From NCBI GenBank assembly GCA_030427835.1, contig JAUICN010000020.1, forward strand, positions 1 through 32,428: a DNA stretch of 32,428 nt. Reading direction: 5' to 3'. The position numbers were made by a program, and so were the translations under genes. The DNA is from Polyangia bacterium. Lineage in GTDB: Bacteria > Myxococcota_A > Polyangia > Polyangiales > JAUICN01. The notes beneath the pieces are model-generated. The model worked only from the letters and a program-made list of their open reading frames with translations. It did no database searches and was not told where the DNA came from. The stretch's first letter is position 1. Every line of letters starts with the position of its first letter. Positions 16,562 to 24,863 of the stretch are shown in pieces.

Positions 16562-17047
16562 ATGCCCAAACCGTGCCGCTATTGGCTCATGAAGAGTGAG
16601 CCCGACGTCTACTCCATCGATGATCTCAAGAAGAACAAAACCTCCTGTTGGGAAGGTGTTCGAAACTACCAAGCGCGCAACTTCATGCGCGACGACATGA
16701 ACGTGGGTGACTGGGTACTCTTTCACCACTCCAACGCCAAACCGCCCGGAGTGGCCGGTGTGGCCAAGGTATGCCGCACCGCCTACCCCGACCACACCCA
16801 GTTCGACCCCAAAAGCAACTACCACGACCCAAAGTCCGATCCCGACAATCCGCGGTGGCAAATGGTGGACGTGAAGTTCGTGGAGAAGTTCAAAGATATG
16901 GTCACCCTCGATCAGCTCAAGGCCGAGAAAAAGCTGGAGGGCATGCGGGTGATCCAACGGGGCCAACGCCTGTCCGTGCAGCCCGTAGAAAAAAAACACT
17001 TTGCACACGTGCTCAAGATGGCCGCCGCGAAGACAGAAATCCCATAG
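16562..17047 (+). CDS. EVE-domain protein
   Basis: The 161-residue protein is a single EVE domain, related to PUA and YTH folds and to human thymocyte nuclear protein 1. It opens with YWLMKSEPDVYSIDDL, followed by WEGVRNYQARNFMRD, then GDWVLFHHSN and GVAGVAKV, and further on YPDHTQFD and WQMVDVKF, all characteristic of the family. EVE domains are thought to bind modified nucleotides, such as modified bases in DNA or RNA; the target here is unknown. An AGGGTGG site precedes the ATG by 4 bases. It is a single gene with no restriction or modification gene next to it. Confidence 0.9.
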   Translation: MPKPCRYWLMKSEPDVYSIDDLKKNKTSCWEGVRNYQARNFMRDDMNVGDWVLFHHSNAKPPGVAGVAKVCRTAYPDHTQFDPKSNYHDPKSDPDNPRWQMVDVKFVEKFKDMVTLDQLKAEKKLEGMRVIQRGQRLSVQPVEKKHFAHVLKMAAAKTEIP

Positions 17048-17299
17048 GATCAGGCGCGTGTACTACATATCCCTGGCGAAGTCGCATCCCCTATGAATTC
17101 AAAACGCTACGGCGCAAACAGATGACGCAAAGCAGAGAACTATTGCAAATCTGACTCATTTTCTACTCATTTTACTGACCTGCCACAGAAGGCCCGGGGA
17201 CACGTAAGTCGGTGCAAAAAGCTGTAGAACGCCACTTTTCTTTGTAGTATCCAGGGCTCGGTCGCAAACAACAACGGTTGCTGTATGAGGAGTCTTTAG

Positions 17300-19165
17300 A
17301 TGAGTACAAATCGAATCTCGCCCTGTTCCAAGAACGACAACCCATATGCAGGTGTGAAGTCGTGGTTGCTCGGGTGCATGGTCGTGGGCCTGCTTGGTTC
17401 CTGTTCCCTTATTGCCAAGGTCAAGCCCGAAGGCCTCGATACTCCGAAAACAAAACGCTCTTCCGAAGGGGGGAGTTCCCCCCGTTCACGCGGCCCAGCG
17501 TCGTCGGTAGTGGGTGGCGCGCCGTCCGTGGCCGACGATGTGGAGCCACCATTTCGGGTGGTTGAGATGCCAGAAGACTTAAGGGTTGTTCCCGCAGAGG
17601 GTGCCAGGACTGTAGAACCCAAAGCCCCTACGTGGTGCGATGTGGAGTTTCGACCATTCCCAGAACACGTCGCAGAAGCCGCGGGTTGGCTAAAAGGAGA
17701 GGTGGAGGACTTCCCGTCAATGGCAGCCCTTGCATGCACCTGGCCCAACGATCCGAACCAACAACAATGGGTCGCGTCCACAATCCAGGAGCTGGTAAAC
17801 CGCATCGGCATCACTGAAGCACATGTCGCCGACTACATGCGCGCAAAACTTGTGGGTGGAAAAAACCCCAACCTCGATACCAACTGTCCGTTCTCAAGAT
17901 CGAACATGGATACTCCCGAAGAGCGTAAGAAAAAGGACACCTACAGCGGTGTTTTCTGTGATAGAGGCATAAGCTCCCTGGGCAACCGCGTGTGGGAGAT
18001 GGATGCGCGGGAAGAGGTCGACATCATCACCCGTCTATCTGTGATGTACAAAGCTGCCCAAGCTAGCGCTGTTACGTGGGCATCCGACGACGAGAGAGTG
18101 TATGGAGATGATGTCGCTCTGGCAAACTATGCATTCTTTAGAAAGGATGCAGAACAGCTAGACGAGGAAGAGTTTTTTGCAGCGGCCAGTGAGTTTGAGC
18201 TGACAGACGTGCAAAAAGGAAACGCAGTCGAGATCTTCTTTACTACAAAGAAGTACTTTGAGTCCCTCAAGCTTACGTATGGTCGATTTGCCCAGCGGAT
18301 GCCTGGTTTCGAGGTGGTTGCTGAAAAGGCTCCTGAAAAGGCATACAACCAGTGGGTCAAGGACTACAAGAGAAACAAGCGAGCCATGGACGACGCGTTT
18401 CGCATAGCAAACGCTTCAGAGTCTGAGCGCGCCGCGGCCATGGAGGGGTGTGCAGAGAAAATGACGAAAGCGTGGGTGTCCTTTGCCAAGAAGCGAAGCC
18501 ACCGCACCAAGGACGATATCATTGAAAGCGCCACCCATTCGGTCGGATACGCATTGCTATCGGCCCTTTCCCATTGTGAAACCTTTAATGAAAACGTGGG
18601 TGTTGCCAACTCCATCGGCACTTTGCTGCAGAACAGCACTTTGCAGCGTGGCCCCCGCACAGCCGCATACCGGGCGTCGTATCGGGCCCTCAAGGAGATG
18701 AAAGAAGCGTCATCAAACTTTCCGTACTCCGGGAAGGTCATGTTTGGAACCAGCAATTCCGGCGAGCTACACACCGTTCCAGGGTTTGCACAGGCACTTG
18801 ACGAAGCCAAAGGGGTGGTGAGTAGCATCCAGCCTGATGGGGACTTCGCCACGATTTCGTTTCGACGTGAAACGGTGACCGAACCTGTGATCGAATGTGT
18901 GTCCACAGGGCGTATTCACTACATCGCGTCCGATGGGTCAATTATCTACGAGTCCAACTGCAGAAAAACGGGCACGCGCCGATACGAGGTGACCGATGCT
19001 CCGGTGAAGATTCCTAAGCTCTTTCTCGGCGGCATCCGCGAAGGTGCATACGTGAAGGTGCAGCTGCAAGGATTTGACCGATCACGAAAGGGCCTTCCTT
19101 TAGAGGTGTTCCGCAGTTCGGCCCAGGAGCGCATGGTCTCCTACTTCGGCGTCCCACTTGGCTAG
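17300..19165 (+). CDS. Large lipoprotein of unknown function
   Basis: The product (621 residues) has a signal peptide ending in the lipobox LLGSC (Cys35), with a polar 18-residue lead. A Ser/Gly/Lys-rich linker follows to about residue 80. The rest is mostly charged and helical with scattered cysteines (for example CDVEF near 112, CPFSRS near 195, CDRG near 215) and a C-terminal part richer in beta strands with CVSTGRIHYIASDGS. I recognise no domain. GAGGAG 8 bases before ATG is among the best ribosome binding sites in the window. Codons are visibly less GC-rich than in flanking housekeeping genes, which hints at transfer or a lineage-specific gene. The next gene, 167 bases on, is another lipoprotein. 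Confidence 0.75.
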   Translation: MSTNRISPCSKNDNPYAGVKSWLLGCMVVGLLGSCSLIAKVKPEGLDTPKTKRSSEGGSSPRSRGPASSVVGGAPSVADDVEPPFRVVEMPEDLRVVPAEGARTVEPKAPTWCDVEFRPFPEHVAEAAGWLKGEVEDFPSMAALACTWPNDPNQQQWVASTIQELVNRIGITEAHVADYMRAKLVGGKNPNLDTNCPFSRSNMDTPEERKKKDTYSGVFCDRGISSLGNRVWEMDAREEVDIITRLSVMYKAAQASAVTWASDDERVYGDDVALANYAFFRKDAEQLDEEEFFAAASEFELTDVQKGNAVEIFFTTKKYFESLKLTYGRFAQRMPGFEVVAEKAPEKAYNQWVKDYKRNKRAMDDAFRIANASESERAAAMEGCAEKMTKAWVSFAKKRSHRTKDDIIESATHSVGYALLSALSHCETFNENVGVANSIGTLLQNSTLQRGPRTAAYRASYRALKEMKEASSNFPYSGKVMFGTSNSGELHTVPGFAQALDEAKGVVSSIQPDGDFATISFRRETVTEPVIECVSTGRIHYIASDGSIIYESNCRKTGTRRYEVTDAPVKIPKLFLGGIREGAYVKVQLQGFDRSRKGLPLEVFRSSAQERMVSYFGVPLG

Positions 19166-19214
19166 TAAGCTCTAGCTTAGTCGCCTAGGCTGCTAGCTTT
19201 GGCAACAACGGATC

Positions 19215-19264
19215 GGGGCCCTGTGCATGACTTAGGACAGCCTGAGTTCGACGGACAGGGCCCC
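19215..19264 (+). promoter_or_regulatory. Long two-stage stem-loop in the leader of the 19333 gene
   Basis: GGGGCCCTGT (19215-19224) and ACAGGGCCCC (19255-19264) pair perfectly over 10 bp. Inside, CTTAGG (19231-19236) pairs with CCTGAG (19241-19246), with one G-U wobble and a 4-base loop. It lies 50 bases after the upstream stop and 68 bases before the next ATG. No T-tract follows, so it may be a leader structure, a processing site or an attenuator instead of an intrinsic terminator. Confidence 0.5.
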
Positions 19265-19332
19265 TGTAGCTTGTGGAAGAGGGAACAATGATGGCAGAGT
19301 CTCCGTACCCACCAGGGAACTAGGAGTTTTCA

Positions 19333-20430
19333 ATGAACGATCGTCAAGGATCTCATACAAGTCAGCGTGCCCTTTCCTTCCTGATCTTGACCCTCGCTGT
19401 TGTGGTATCCCTTTCTGGCTGCAACTGGGCAAACCTGATCATCCCCGCCAAGCCCACCGAGAGCTACCCTCGGCACAGCATGTCTACTGCACTCAACGAT
19501 CGCCTCGCGGTGGTGGCAGAGAACGTAATACACCAGTTTCCTGCGGTGAAGTACCTCTGGTTTTCCCCCACCACCGATGGTTGGAGCAGCGTTCGAAGTC
19601 GTCGCGGCACCCTGCTGGGCCGCAATTTTGTGTTCATGTACGCGTTCTACATTCGTGATTTGAACCAGTGCTTCTGGTGGAAGGGAAGCTACGAGCAGGA
19701 CTGGAACGGAACGGAGTTCGTGGGGGGTGATGTGGAGGTGGGGGAGCCGAAACATGCCAGCGTCTACGACCAACGTATGCGGTGTGACCTCCTGGCGGAC
19801 AACGCACGATCCGACAACCCCTCACCCAAGGGCTACGTTCCACCATACGCGGTCGACTTTGATCCATCCGATCCAGGCAATCCCCCCTACACAACGTTCG
19901 CCGAAAACGCGAATAGGGACTTTGAGCCCGTTGCTGGTTTGGCCTGGGATCATCCTCGACTCTACATCGAAGCAGGAGCCGGGTTCAGCCTCATGGCCAT
20001 GCCCATGGGGTTCAAGTGCGATTTTTGCATGGGTGGCGGTGCGCTCCATGTGGAAGGAATTGCCGGAACCACCTTGCTCAGAAACCTTGGCCGCGAGTTT
20101 AACTTCGATCTTACTGCCGGGTACCGGCTTGCCCTCGACCTAAACGGAACGGGCACGCTCATGCGCCACCAGGGTGCGCTGCAGGCCCGCAACAAGTACG
20201 CGGCCGCCACGATCGGGCTTGGCCCCATGGTCGCCATTCCCACCGGTGACACCGAAAACCCCAGTTCGTCTCGAGGTGGCTTTTCCACGTCCCTTGCGTT
20301 GGAGGTAGCCCTACACAAACACTTCATCGCTGGCGCCGGCGCCACCATGGACGTCTTCAGCCTAGACGATCAAACCCGCAAGTTCCTCACCTACCACGCC
20401 GTCATCAAGTACTCCCTACCCGTGTTCTAG
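19333..20430 (+). CDS. Lipoprotein of unknown function with barrel-like C-terminal half
   Basis: The signal peptide (about 1-30) ends in SLSGC, a clear lipobox. The N-terminal half (about 30-180) has many aromatic residues and short strands (VKYLWFSPTTDGWSSV, YAFYIRDLNQCFWWKG) with no match I know. The C-terminal half (about 195-365) alternates glycine-rich turns and amphipathic strands, including CDFCMGGG, LDLNGTGTLM and IGLGPMVAIPTGD, and ends in a strand closing with phenylalanine. That end resembles an outer-membrane barrel, although lipidation of barrels is uncommon. TAGGAG sits 6 bases before ATG. The stop codon overlaps that of the convergent CDGSH gene by 4 bases. Confidence 0.72.
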   Translation: MNDRQGSHTSQRALSFLILTLAVVVSLSGCNWANLIIPAKPTESYPRHSMSTALNDRLAVVAENVIHQFPAVKYLWFSPTTDGWSSVRSRRGTLLGRNFVFMYAFYIRDLNQCFWWKGSYEQDWNGTEFVGGDVEVGEPKHASVYDQRMRCDLLADNARSDNPSPKGYVPPYAVDFDPSDPGNPPYTTFAENANRDFEPVAGLAWDHPRLYIEAGAGFSLMAMPMGFKCDFCMGGGALHVEGIAGTTLLRNLGREFNFDLTAGYRLALDLNGTGTLMRHQGALQARNKYAAATIGLGPMVAIPTGDTENPSSSRGGFSTSLALEVALHKHFIAGAGATMDVFSLDDQTRKFLTYHAVIKYSLPVF

Positions 20431-21080
20431 ATGCCGTCTGCCTCGAACTGGCGTTTGGTGTGGGCGCCGTCGCAGAAGGGGCGGTTTTGGGATTTGCCGC
20501 ACCGGCATAGGAATACCTTGTTGCCGCTGTACCGAACCTGGCCGCTCCCGGCGCGGATTTGGAATGCACCCTCCACCTTCACAGGCCCGTTCTTGCCAGG
20601 CGTCACCGTTATCTCGCCACTGGGTGCATCGCAGCCTGGGCCCGTTGCGCCCACGGCGCCATTGTCCCGAAACACCGCCTTGGTGTGGGCACCATCACAA
20701 AACGGCTTGTTGGCGGACTCGCCACATCGGCAAAGGGCCACCCGTGTGTGCTTGGTCGTGGAGCCATCCGGCCGTCGCAACGCAATGTCCCCGCGCAGGT
20801 ACACCGGCCCACTGGGTGACACCATCATCTCGTTGGTTGTGGGCGTAGCTTCAGAAACCCCGTCCTTGCGCTCGTACCGCAACGCCCCCGACGGGCATCG
20901 CTCCACAATCCCGGTGGCCTCCTTCAAGGGCGTGGCGTCCGGCGTACACCAGGGGTCCTTGCTCGCATCAAACAATTCCCCCTCCGACCGACCACACTCC
21001 GCCGCGTGCATACACAACGCCCGTTCGTAGATGATCGTCAGTTCCTGCCCCTCGTACCTGCTGATCGCTTCCTTGCCCAT
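20427..21080 (-). CDS. Iron-sulfur protein: Fer4_19-type domain plus two CDGSH domains
   Basis: Three metal-binding parts are visible in 217 residues. The N-terminal part (about 8-72) has cysteines 23, 29, 45 and 62 and ends CPSGALRYE, the divergent ferredoxin type known as Fer4_19. Two CDGSH (mitoNEET-like) motifs follow: C117-x-C119 ... C128 DGAH132 and C192-x-C194 ... C203 DGAH207. Each CDGSH set (three Cys, one His) binds a 2Fe-2S cluster with labile His ligation. No signal peptide is present, so it is cytoplasmic. Proteins of this layout are widespread but of unclear function, with electron transfer or cluster handling suggested. It is a lone gene, convergent with the 19333 lipoprotein gene. 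Confidence 0.9.
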   Translation of the reverse strand: MGKEAISRYEGQELTIIYERALCMHAAECGRSEGELFDASKDPWCTPDATPLKEATGIVERCPSGALRYERKDGVSEATPTTNEMMVSPSGPVYLRGDIALRRPDGSTTKHTRVALCRCGESANKPFCDGAHTKAVFRDNGAVGATGPGCDAPSGEITVTPGKNGPVKVEGAFQIRAGSGQVRYSGNKVFLCRCGKSQNRPFCDGAHTKRQFEADGI

Positions 21081-21156
21081 CCATCGTCCCTAGGCCCTCA
21101 CCGCCCATACTGCAACAAAAAGCCCTTCCTAGGCTGAGTGCTGGGGTATTGGGTCG

Positions 21157-22281
21157 CTACCAGGGTGAGAGTTTCTGCTGAAGTACCACCACACACACCT
21201 CGCGCTGGAAGGTAGACAGTACCCGTTGGGTAAGTAAGCTCAGGGAGACGTTCTCCATGCTGGGGATTCCGCCTCGCATCGCGTTCCAATCGGCTTCATT
21301 ACCAGGAATCTCGAAGCTGGAAACGCTGGCTACGGTAAACTCAAACCCAGGGGAAAAGGTGTACTCGTCTTCACCAGGGGCATTGGAGAGTTCACGAATC
21401 GAAGGCACCCCGGTGGCCCCTTCGATGACAAGCAACGTTTCTCCCCAGAACCGGGTGCTCACCGTAAGATCAGGGCTGGTGCCCAGGAAGGTGGCGTTCG
21501 TCCACGAGGCGTTCGCCTCAAAATCGGCACATCGCAAGGGGCGTGCTTCCACGGCCACGCCCGAATCCCAATCAGGTGACCCATGGTAGAGCGTGTCAGG
21601 CACATTGATGGATTTCGCTCCATGGTCTTTCAGGGCAGAAGCAAACGCTGTCAAGTAAGGAAGAAGCGCTTGAACGGTCCGATGGTGCTCACGTGAAACC
21701 CGTTTTTCCTTAAAGGCGCGCAGGCCAGACTCCAGGTATTCCCACACGGCACCCGTAGTCCAATGGCGAATCACTTCAGCGTACAGTGACCGACGCGCTT
21801 CCTCGAGGGAGATGCCAGTCCCGCCAAGCCAATGGGTCCACGGGGCACGTACCGAGCCAAACCCGGTGGGGTGGTAGTTCGCAAACACATGGAGGAACCT
21901 CCGAAACTCTTCCTCCTCGTACGTATTTAGGTCAATGCCCAACACGAGTGGCAGCACTTCACGAACTTCCGCCGCAGATTGCCTTTTACATACCCTTGGA
22001 AGTTGTTTTTCCTGGAAAAACAACTCGATTCGACTGGTTTCATCGACAAGGCCAATACCGGGAAACTCCTGATCTTCCCCGCAATAGAGATCAGGTGCTC
22101 CCCCCTTGGCAACGTTCTGTGCCGGAGGCTCAGCGCACCCTGCAAACACCAATGCCATTGCAAAGACGGCCCACACGGCTCGAAAGACCTGTTCTACGGA
22201 AATGCAACGAAAGCTCCGCCCGGGTGATTGGAGACTGTTCGGTTGCCCATGTAAGGAAATACCTGTGGTACCTGTGTGCAT
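21157..22281 (-). CDS. Lipoprotein with ADP-ribosyltransferase-like C-terminal domain (putative)
   Basis: The signal region (about 30-48) ends in LVFAGC, a lipobox with Cys49. The middle (about 100-225) is helical. The C-terminal part (about 225-330) follows the order of ADP-ribosyltransferase folds. It begins PDTLYHGS (231-235), where toxins of the R-S-E class have YRG and PARP-like enzymes have WHG. It continues NATFLGTSPD (GTS 267-269 in place of STS), a strand TLLVIEG, and IRELSNAPGEDEYTF, with EDE (304-306) like the ExE catalytic loop, then SPGFEFTV, a common ending strand. The mix of H in motif one with GTS and ExE is unusual, so activity is uncertain. I see no immunity-type neighbour. 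The ATG has no strong ribosome binding site. Confidence 0.55.
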   Translation of the reverse strand: MHTGTTGISLHGQPNSLQSPGRSFRCISVEQVFRAVWAVFAMALVFAGCAEPPAQNVAKGGAPDLYCGEDQEFPGIGLVDETSRIELFFQEKQLPRVCKRQSAAEVREVLPLVLGIDLNTYEEEEFRRFLHVFANYHPTGFGSVRAPWTHWLGGTGISLEEARRSLYAEVIRHWTTGAVWEYLESGLRAFKEKRVSREHHRTVQALLPYLTAFASALKDHGAKSINVPDTLYHGSPDWDSGVAVEARPLRCADFEANASWTNATFLGTSPDLTVSTRFWGETLLVIEGATGVPSIRELSNAPGEDEYTFSPGFEFTVASVSSFEIPGNEADWNAMRGGIPSMENVSLSLLTQRVLSTFQREVCVVVLQQKLSPW

Positions 22282-22593
22282 AGGGTGAAGTAATGCAAAA
22301 GGTGTTCCAGGTCCCGGCGACTCTTAGAACGATCATCTTTCAAAAGAGGTATCCCGCAACTCCGCGAAAAAGCAGAGTCTTTCGATTTTGCCACAGTGCG
22401 AGGTGTTTGGGGCTGGATCCAAAATGTCGCACCGGGACACGCCGTGTCACACCCGCCACGCACAGGGCCCACCGACAATTGTGATCCAACGGAGGAACGC
22501 AGAATCATTCGCGTGTGCCACGGGATTGGTTATGTAAAGTTTCAATTTGTGGGTGACGGGTCAGCTCCACGTTCCCAAAAAGTTTGGAACAGC
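22282..22593. other. Non-coding stretch upstream of the ART-like gene
   Basis: No credible gene is found here. It should hold the promoter of the minus-strand ART-like gene and the 3' region of the FG-GAP gene. A small hairpin, GACAC-GCC-GTGTC, occurs near 22437-22449. Base composition is less GC-rich than the coding flanks. Confidence 0.6.
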
Positions 22594-24543
22594 TTACCGG
22601 GGGTGTCGGCGTCTGAACACAACAAGGCTGACTAGAAATAGACCGAGGAAGGGGAGGTCCCTGGGTGCCGGGCCGACGCTGCAGTCGATGAGGCCGGAGC
22701 CGTCGAGTACGGGGGCGATGGAGAACCCTCCGTCCAGCATGTTGCCCACGCCACCATCCAGGGGGCCGGCATCCACAAGGCCGCCGTCGGGGCCGGAGGT
22801 GGTACTGCTTTCCAGGTAGTCTGCGGTGCCGCTGGAGTCTGCGTCTTGAGGTGCAGTGCAGGGGTCGGTGTCGCCTGCTTCAGTGGCATCGGGGACATTG
22901 TCACCGTCCGAATCATCATCGTTCCACGCGTCCAGGCCATCCCCATCCATGTCGGCGTTGCCCGCCGCATCCGACTGTTCCTGCACCGTGGGAATTCCGT
23001 CCCCATCTGGATCCGAAGCCACCACCACAAGTCGATCATCCGTCAGCGTGTCAGGGTGCACGTTGATTTCGACATCGGGCCAGTTCCCGTTCTGGAACCG
23101 AATCGTCAATCGGTAGTCTTCGCTCTCACCTTGCGGCAATCCAAACACCACCTCAGGGGAACCCTGGCTTCCCACGCCCTGACCGCCATTGATCTCGCGC
23201 ACACCGCTGCGCCAGGAGCCGTCTCGCGTCATCAACTCCAACGTGGCGCCCGTATCCACGGGCGTGATCGGTAACGCCGGGCAACCACTGCTCACATCCG
23301 CACGCACCTCTACTGTCATGGACGGTGCTGCACTCAGATTGTTGCGCCAGAGTTGATTGGGGTTCGAGTTGTGGCTCAAATGCAGATCCAAATCCCCGTC
23401 CCGGTCGTAGTCCACAAATGCCACGCCGTAGCTCACGCCGCCCTGGCCCACGGTAAATGCAGACTCCACAAACGACATGCTGCCACTGTCTGCAAGCAGG
23501 TTCTCATACAGTTTGTCGGCCGAGGCCAAGGACACGTACAGATCCACATCGCCATCGTTGTCGATGTCGCCGCAGGCGGCTCCCGCCGGAGTTGTGGTCG
23601 TGAACAGCGAACTACCTGTGGGCGCAAACGTGCCCGAACTGCTTTGCAACCAAATCTTATTTTGATCCGAGTCGGAGGTTCCCGGGTAGAACAGATCGAA
23701 GTCACCATCGCCGTCAAAGTCGCACAACAGAATGGCGGCCTTGGTGGACGTCTCAAAATCGGGTGTGGTTGCCACAAAGCTCCCGTTGCCCTGGTTGGAC
23801 CAAAAGTCGGTTTGGGACTGCATGCGTGCCATCAAGTCCACATCCCCGTCCCGGTCCACGTCCGTCACGGTGATCCAGTTACCACTACCGCTCACGGTGC
23901 CCGCGGGAAGTCCAAGTGCTGCCATGTCCGCGTGGGTCATGTTGGCCGTGCCGTCCCCGGGGTTCTGAAAGGCACGAAAACCCTTGTCTTCCACGGAGAT
24001 CACATCCAGCCAGCCATCATGGTTCACATCCAGCAAACCCATACCCTCGAAAAATGCAGTGTAGGGGCTTCCCATGGATCCCCCGTCAAACTCGTAGCTT
24101 GCCTGTTGGCTGCCGTTGCCCAGGGCATAACCACCGCCCGAACCCTGGTTCAGGAACACCTGGACCTTGAGCACGGAATTGCGTACCAAGTCCACGTAGC
24201 CATCCTGGTTCACGTCCGCCGCCAAAACGGAACGCTCCACGGGGTTGCGTAGTCCATCCGCACGGGTGGAGGTCACATCCGTGAACGTTGACCCTCCGTT
24301 GCTAAAATACAGGTGGGTCTGGCTGTTGGTCTGCACTGCCACATCCAGAAAACCGTCGTCGTTGAAATCTGCCCAAACGACGCCACCGCTCTTCGATCCA
24401 GTGGTGGCGAGGCCCACGCTCGATGCCACGTCGGTGAAGTCCGCACGGGAGTGGGAGTGCCACGCCAGTAGCCCAACGGGCGCACCCACAGAGACACACA
24501 ACAGCACACGGAAGATCAAATATTGAAGGGAATGAATCTGCAT
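22594..24543 (-). CDS. FG-GAP/VCBS repeat surface protein with ASPIC-like domain and MYXO-CTERM-like tail
   Basis: After a signal peptide (about 1-33), repeats of the type ADFNDDGFLDVAV, ADVNQDGYVDLV, DVNHDGWLDVIS, DVDRDGDVDLMA and DFDGDGDFDLFY continue to about residue 410. These are FG-GAP/VCBS calcium-binding beta-propeller blades. Then comes an ASPIC/UnbV-like domain with REINGGQGVGSQ, followed by a TSP3-like Asp-rich stretch (DPDGDGIPTVQEQ, DMDGDGLDAWNDDDSDGDNVPD). The end is Cys621, a short spacer, a hydrophobic helix (LPFLGLFLVSLVVF) and RRR, the layout of the MYXO-CTERM sorting signal. A surface or secreted protein, possibly processed by a myxosortase, is likely. ATG 24543 is preferred over a TTG two codons upstream. 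Confidence 0.85.
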   Translation of the reverse strand: MQIHSLQYLIFRVLLCVSVGAPVGLLAWHSHSRADFTDVASSVGLATTGSKSGGVVWADFNDDGFLDVAVQTNSQTHLYFSNGGSTFTDVTSTRADGLRNPVERSVLAADVNQDGYVDLVRNSVLKVQVFLNQGSGGGYALGNGSQQASYEFDGGSMGSPYTAFFEGMGLLDVNHDGWLDVISVEDKGFRAFQNPGDGTANMTHADMAALGLPAGTVSGSGNWITVTDVDRDGDVDLMARMQSQTDFWSNQGNGSFVATTPDFETSTKAAILLCDFDGDGDFDLFYPGTSDSDQNKIWLQSSSGTFAPTGSSLFTTTTPAGAACGDIDNDGDVDLYVSLASADKLYENLLADSGSMSFVESAFTVGQGGVSYGVAFVDYDRDGDLDLHLSHNSNPNQLWRNNLSAAPSMTVEVRADVSSGCPALPITPVDTGATLELMTRDGSWRSGVREINGGQGVGSQGSPEVVFGLPQGESEDYRLTIRFQNGNWPDVEINVHPDTLTDDRLVVVASDPDGDGIPTVQEQSDAAGNADMDGDGLDAWNDDDSDGDNVPDATEAGDTDPCTAPQDADSSGTADYLESSTTSGPDGGLVDAGPLDGGVGNMLDGGFSIAPVLDGSGLIDCSVGPAPRDLPFLGLFLVSLVVFRRRHPR

Positions 24544-24863
24544 CTGCAACGAATCTTACTTAAGACGATATCACTGGTTTCAAGAAAACATCGTACACCA
24601 ACACCACGGTAAGCGTGACCATGACACCACAAAAGTATAAGATAGTCGCAGTGCACAGGAGCAAGTCGGCGGCGTCTCGTGCCGGGCCGAGAATATCGCC
24701 CAGGCAAAAAAGCAAATTCAAGTTGCTTTCGGGGGAATCACGGCCGATTTGCTGTGGGTGGAAGTCTGCCCCTGTGGGTGCGCAACACCCATTGAACCAA
24801 AGGCGGAGAGGGTAATCGGTGGATTCCCATGCGGACGCACGAAGGCTTTCAGGGGCACCAAGC
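24544..24863. other. Divergent intergenic region, FG-GAP gene and kinase gene
   Basis: Promoters for both divergent genes should lie here. The sequence is AT-richer near 24545-24660; TATAAG at 24636-24641 could be a -10 element but no -35 box at standard spacing is convincing. Short frames on both strands show no coding character. No RNA gene was recognised. Confidence 0.5.

Noticed and set aside
22194-22508. Small minus-strand gene between the ART-like and FG-GAP genes
   Set aside because: The frame overlaps the start of the ART-like gene, has no ribosome binding site and its sequence shows no domain or signal peptide.
23353-24252. 299-codon plus-strand frame inside the FG-GAP gene
   Set aside because: It mirrors the repeated Asp/Gly codons of the FG-GAP blades, giving Val/His/Gln-rich sequence without domain features or a ribosome binding site.
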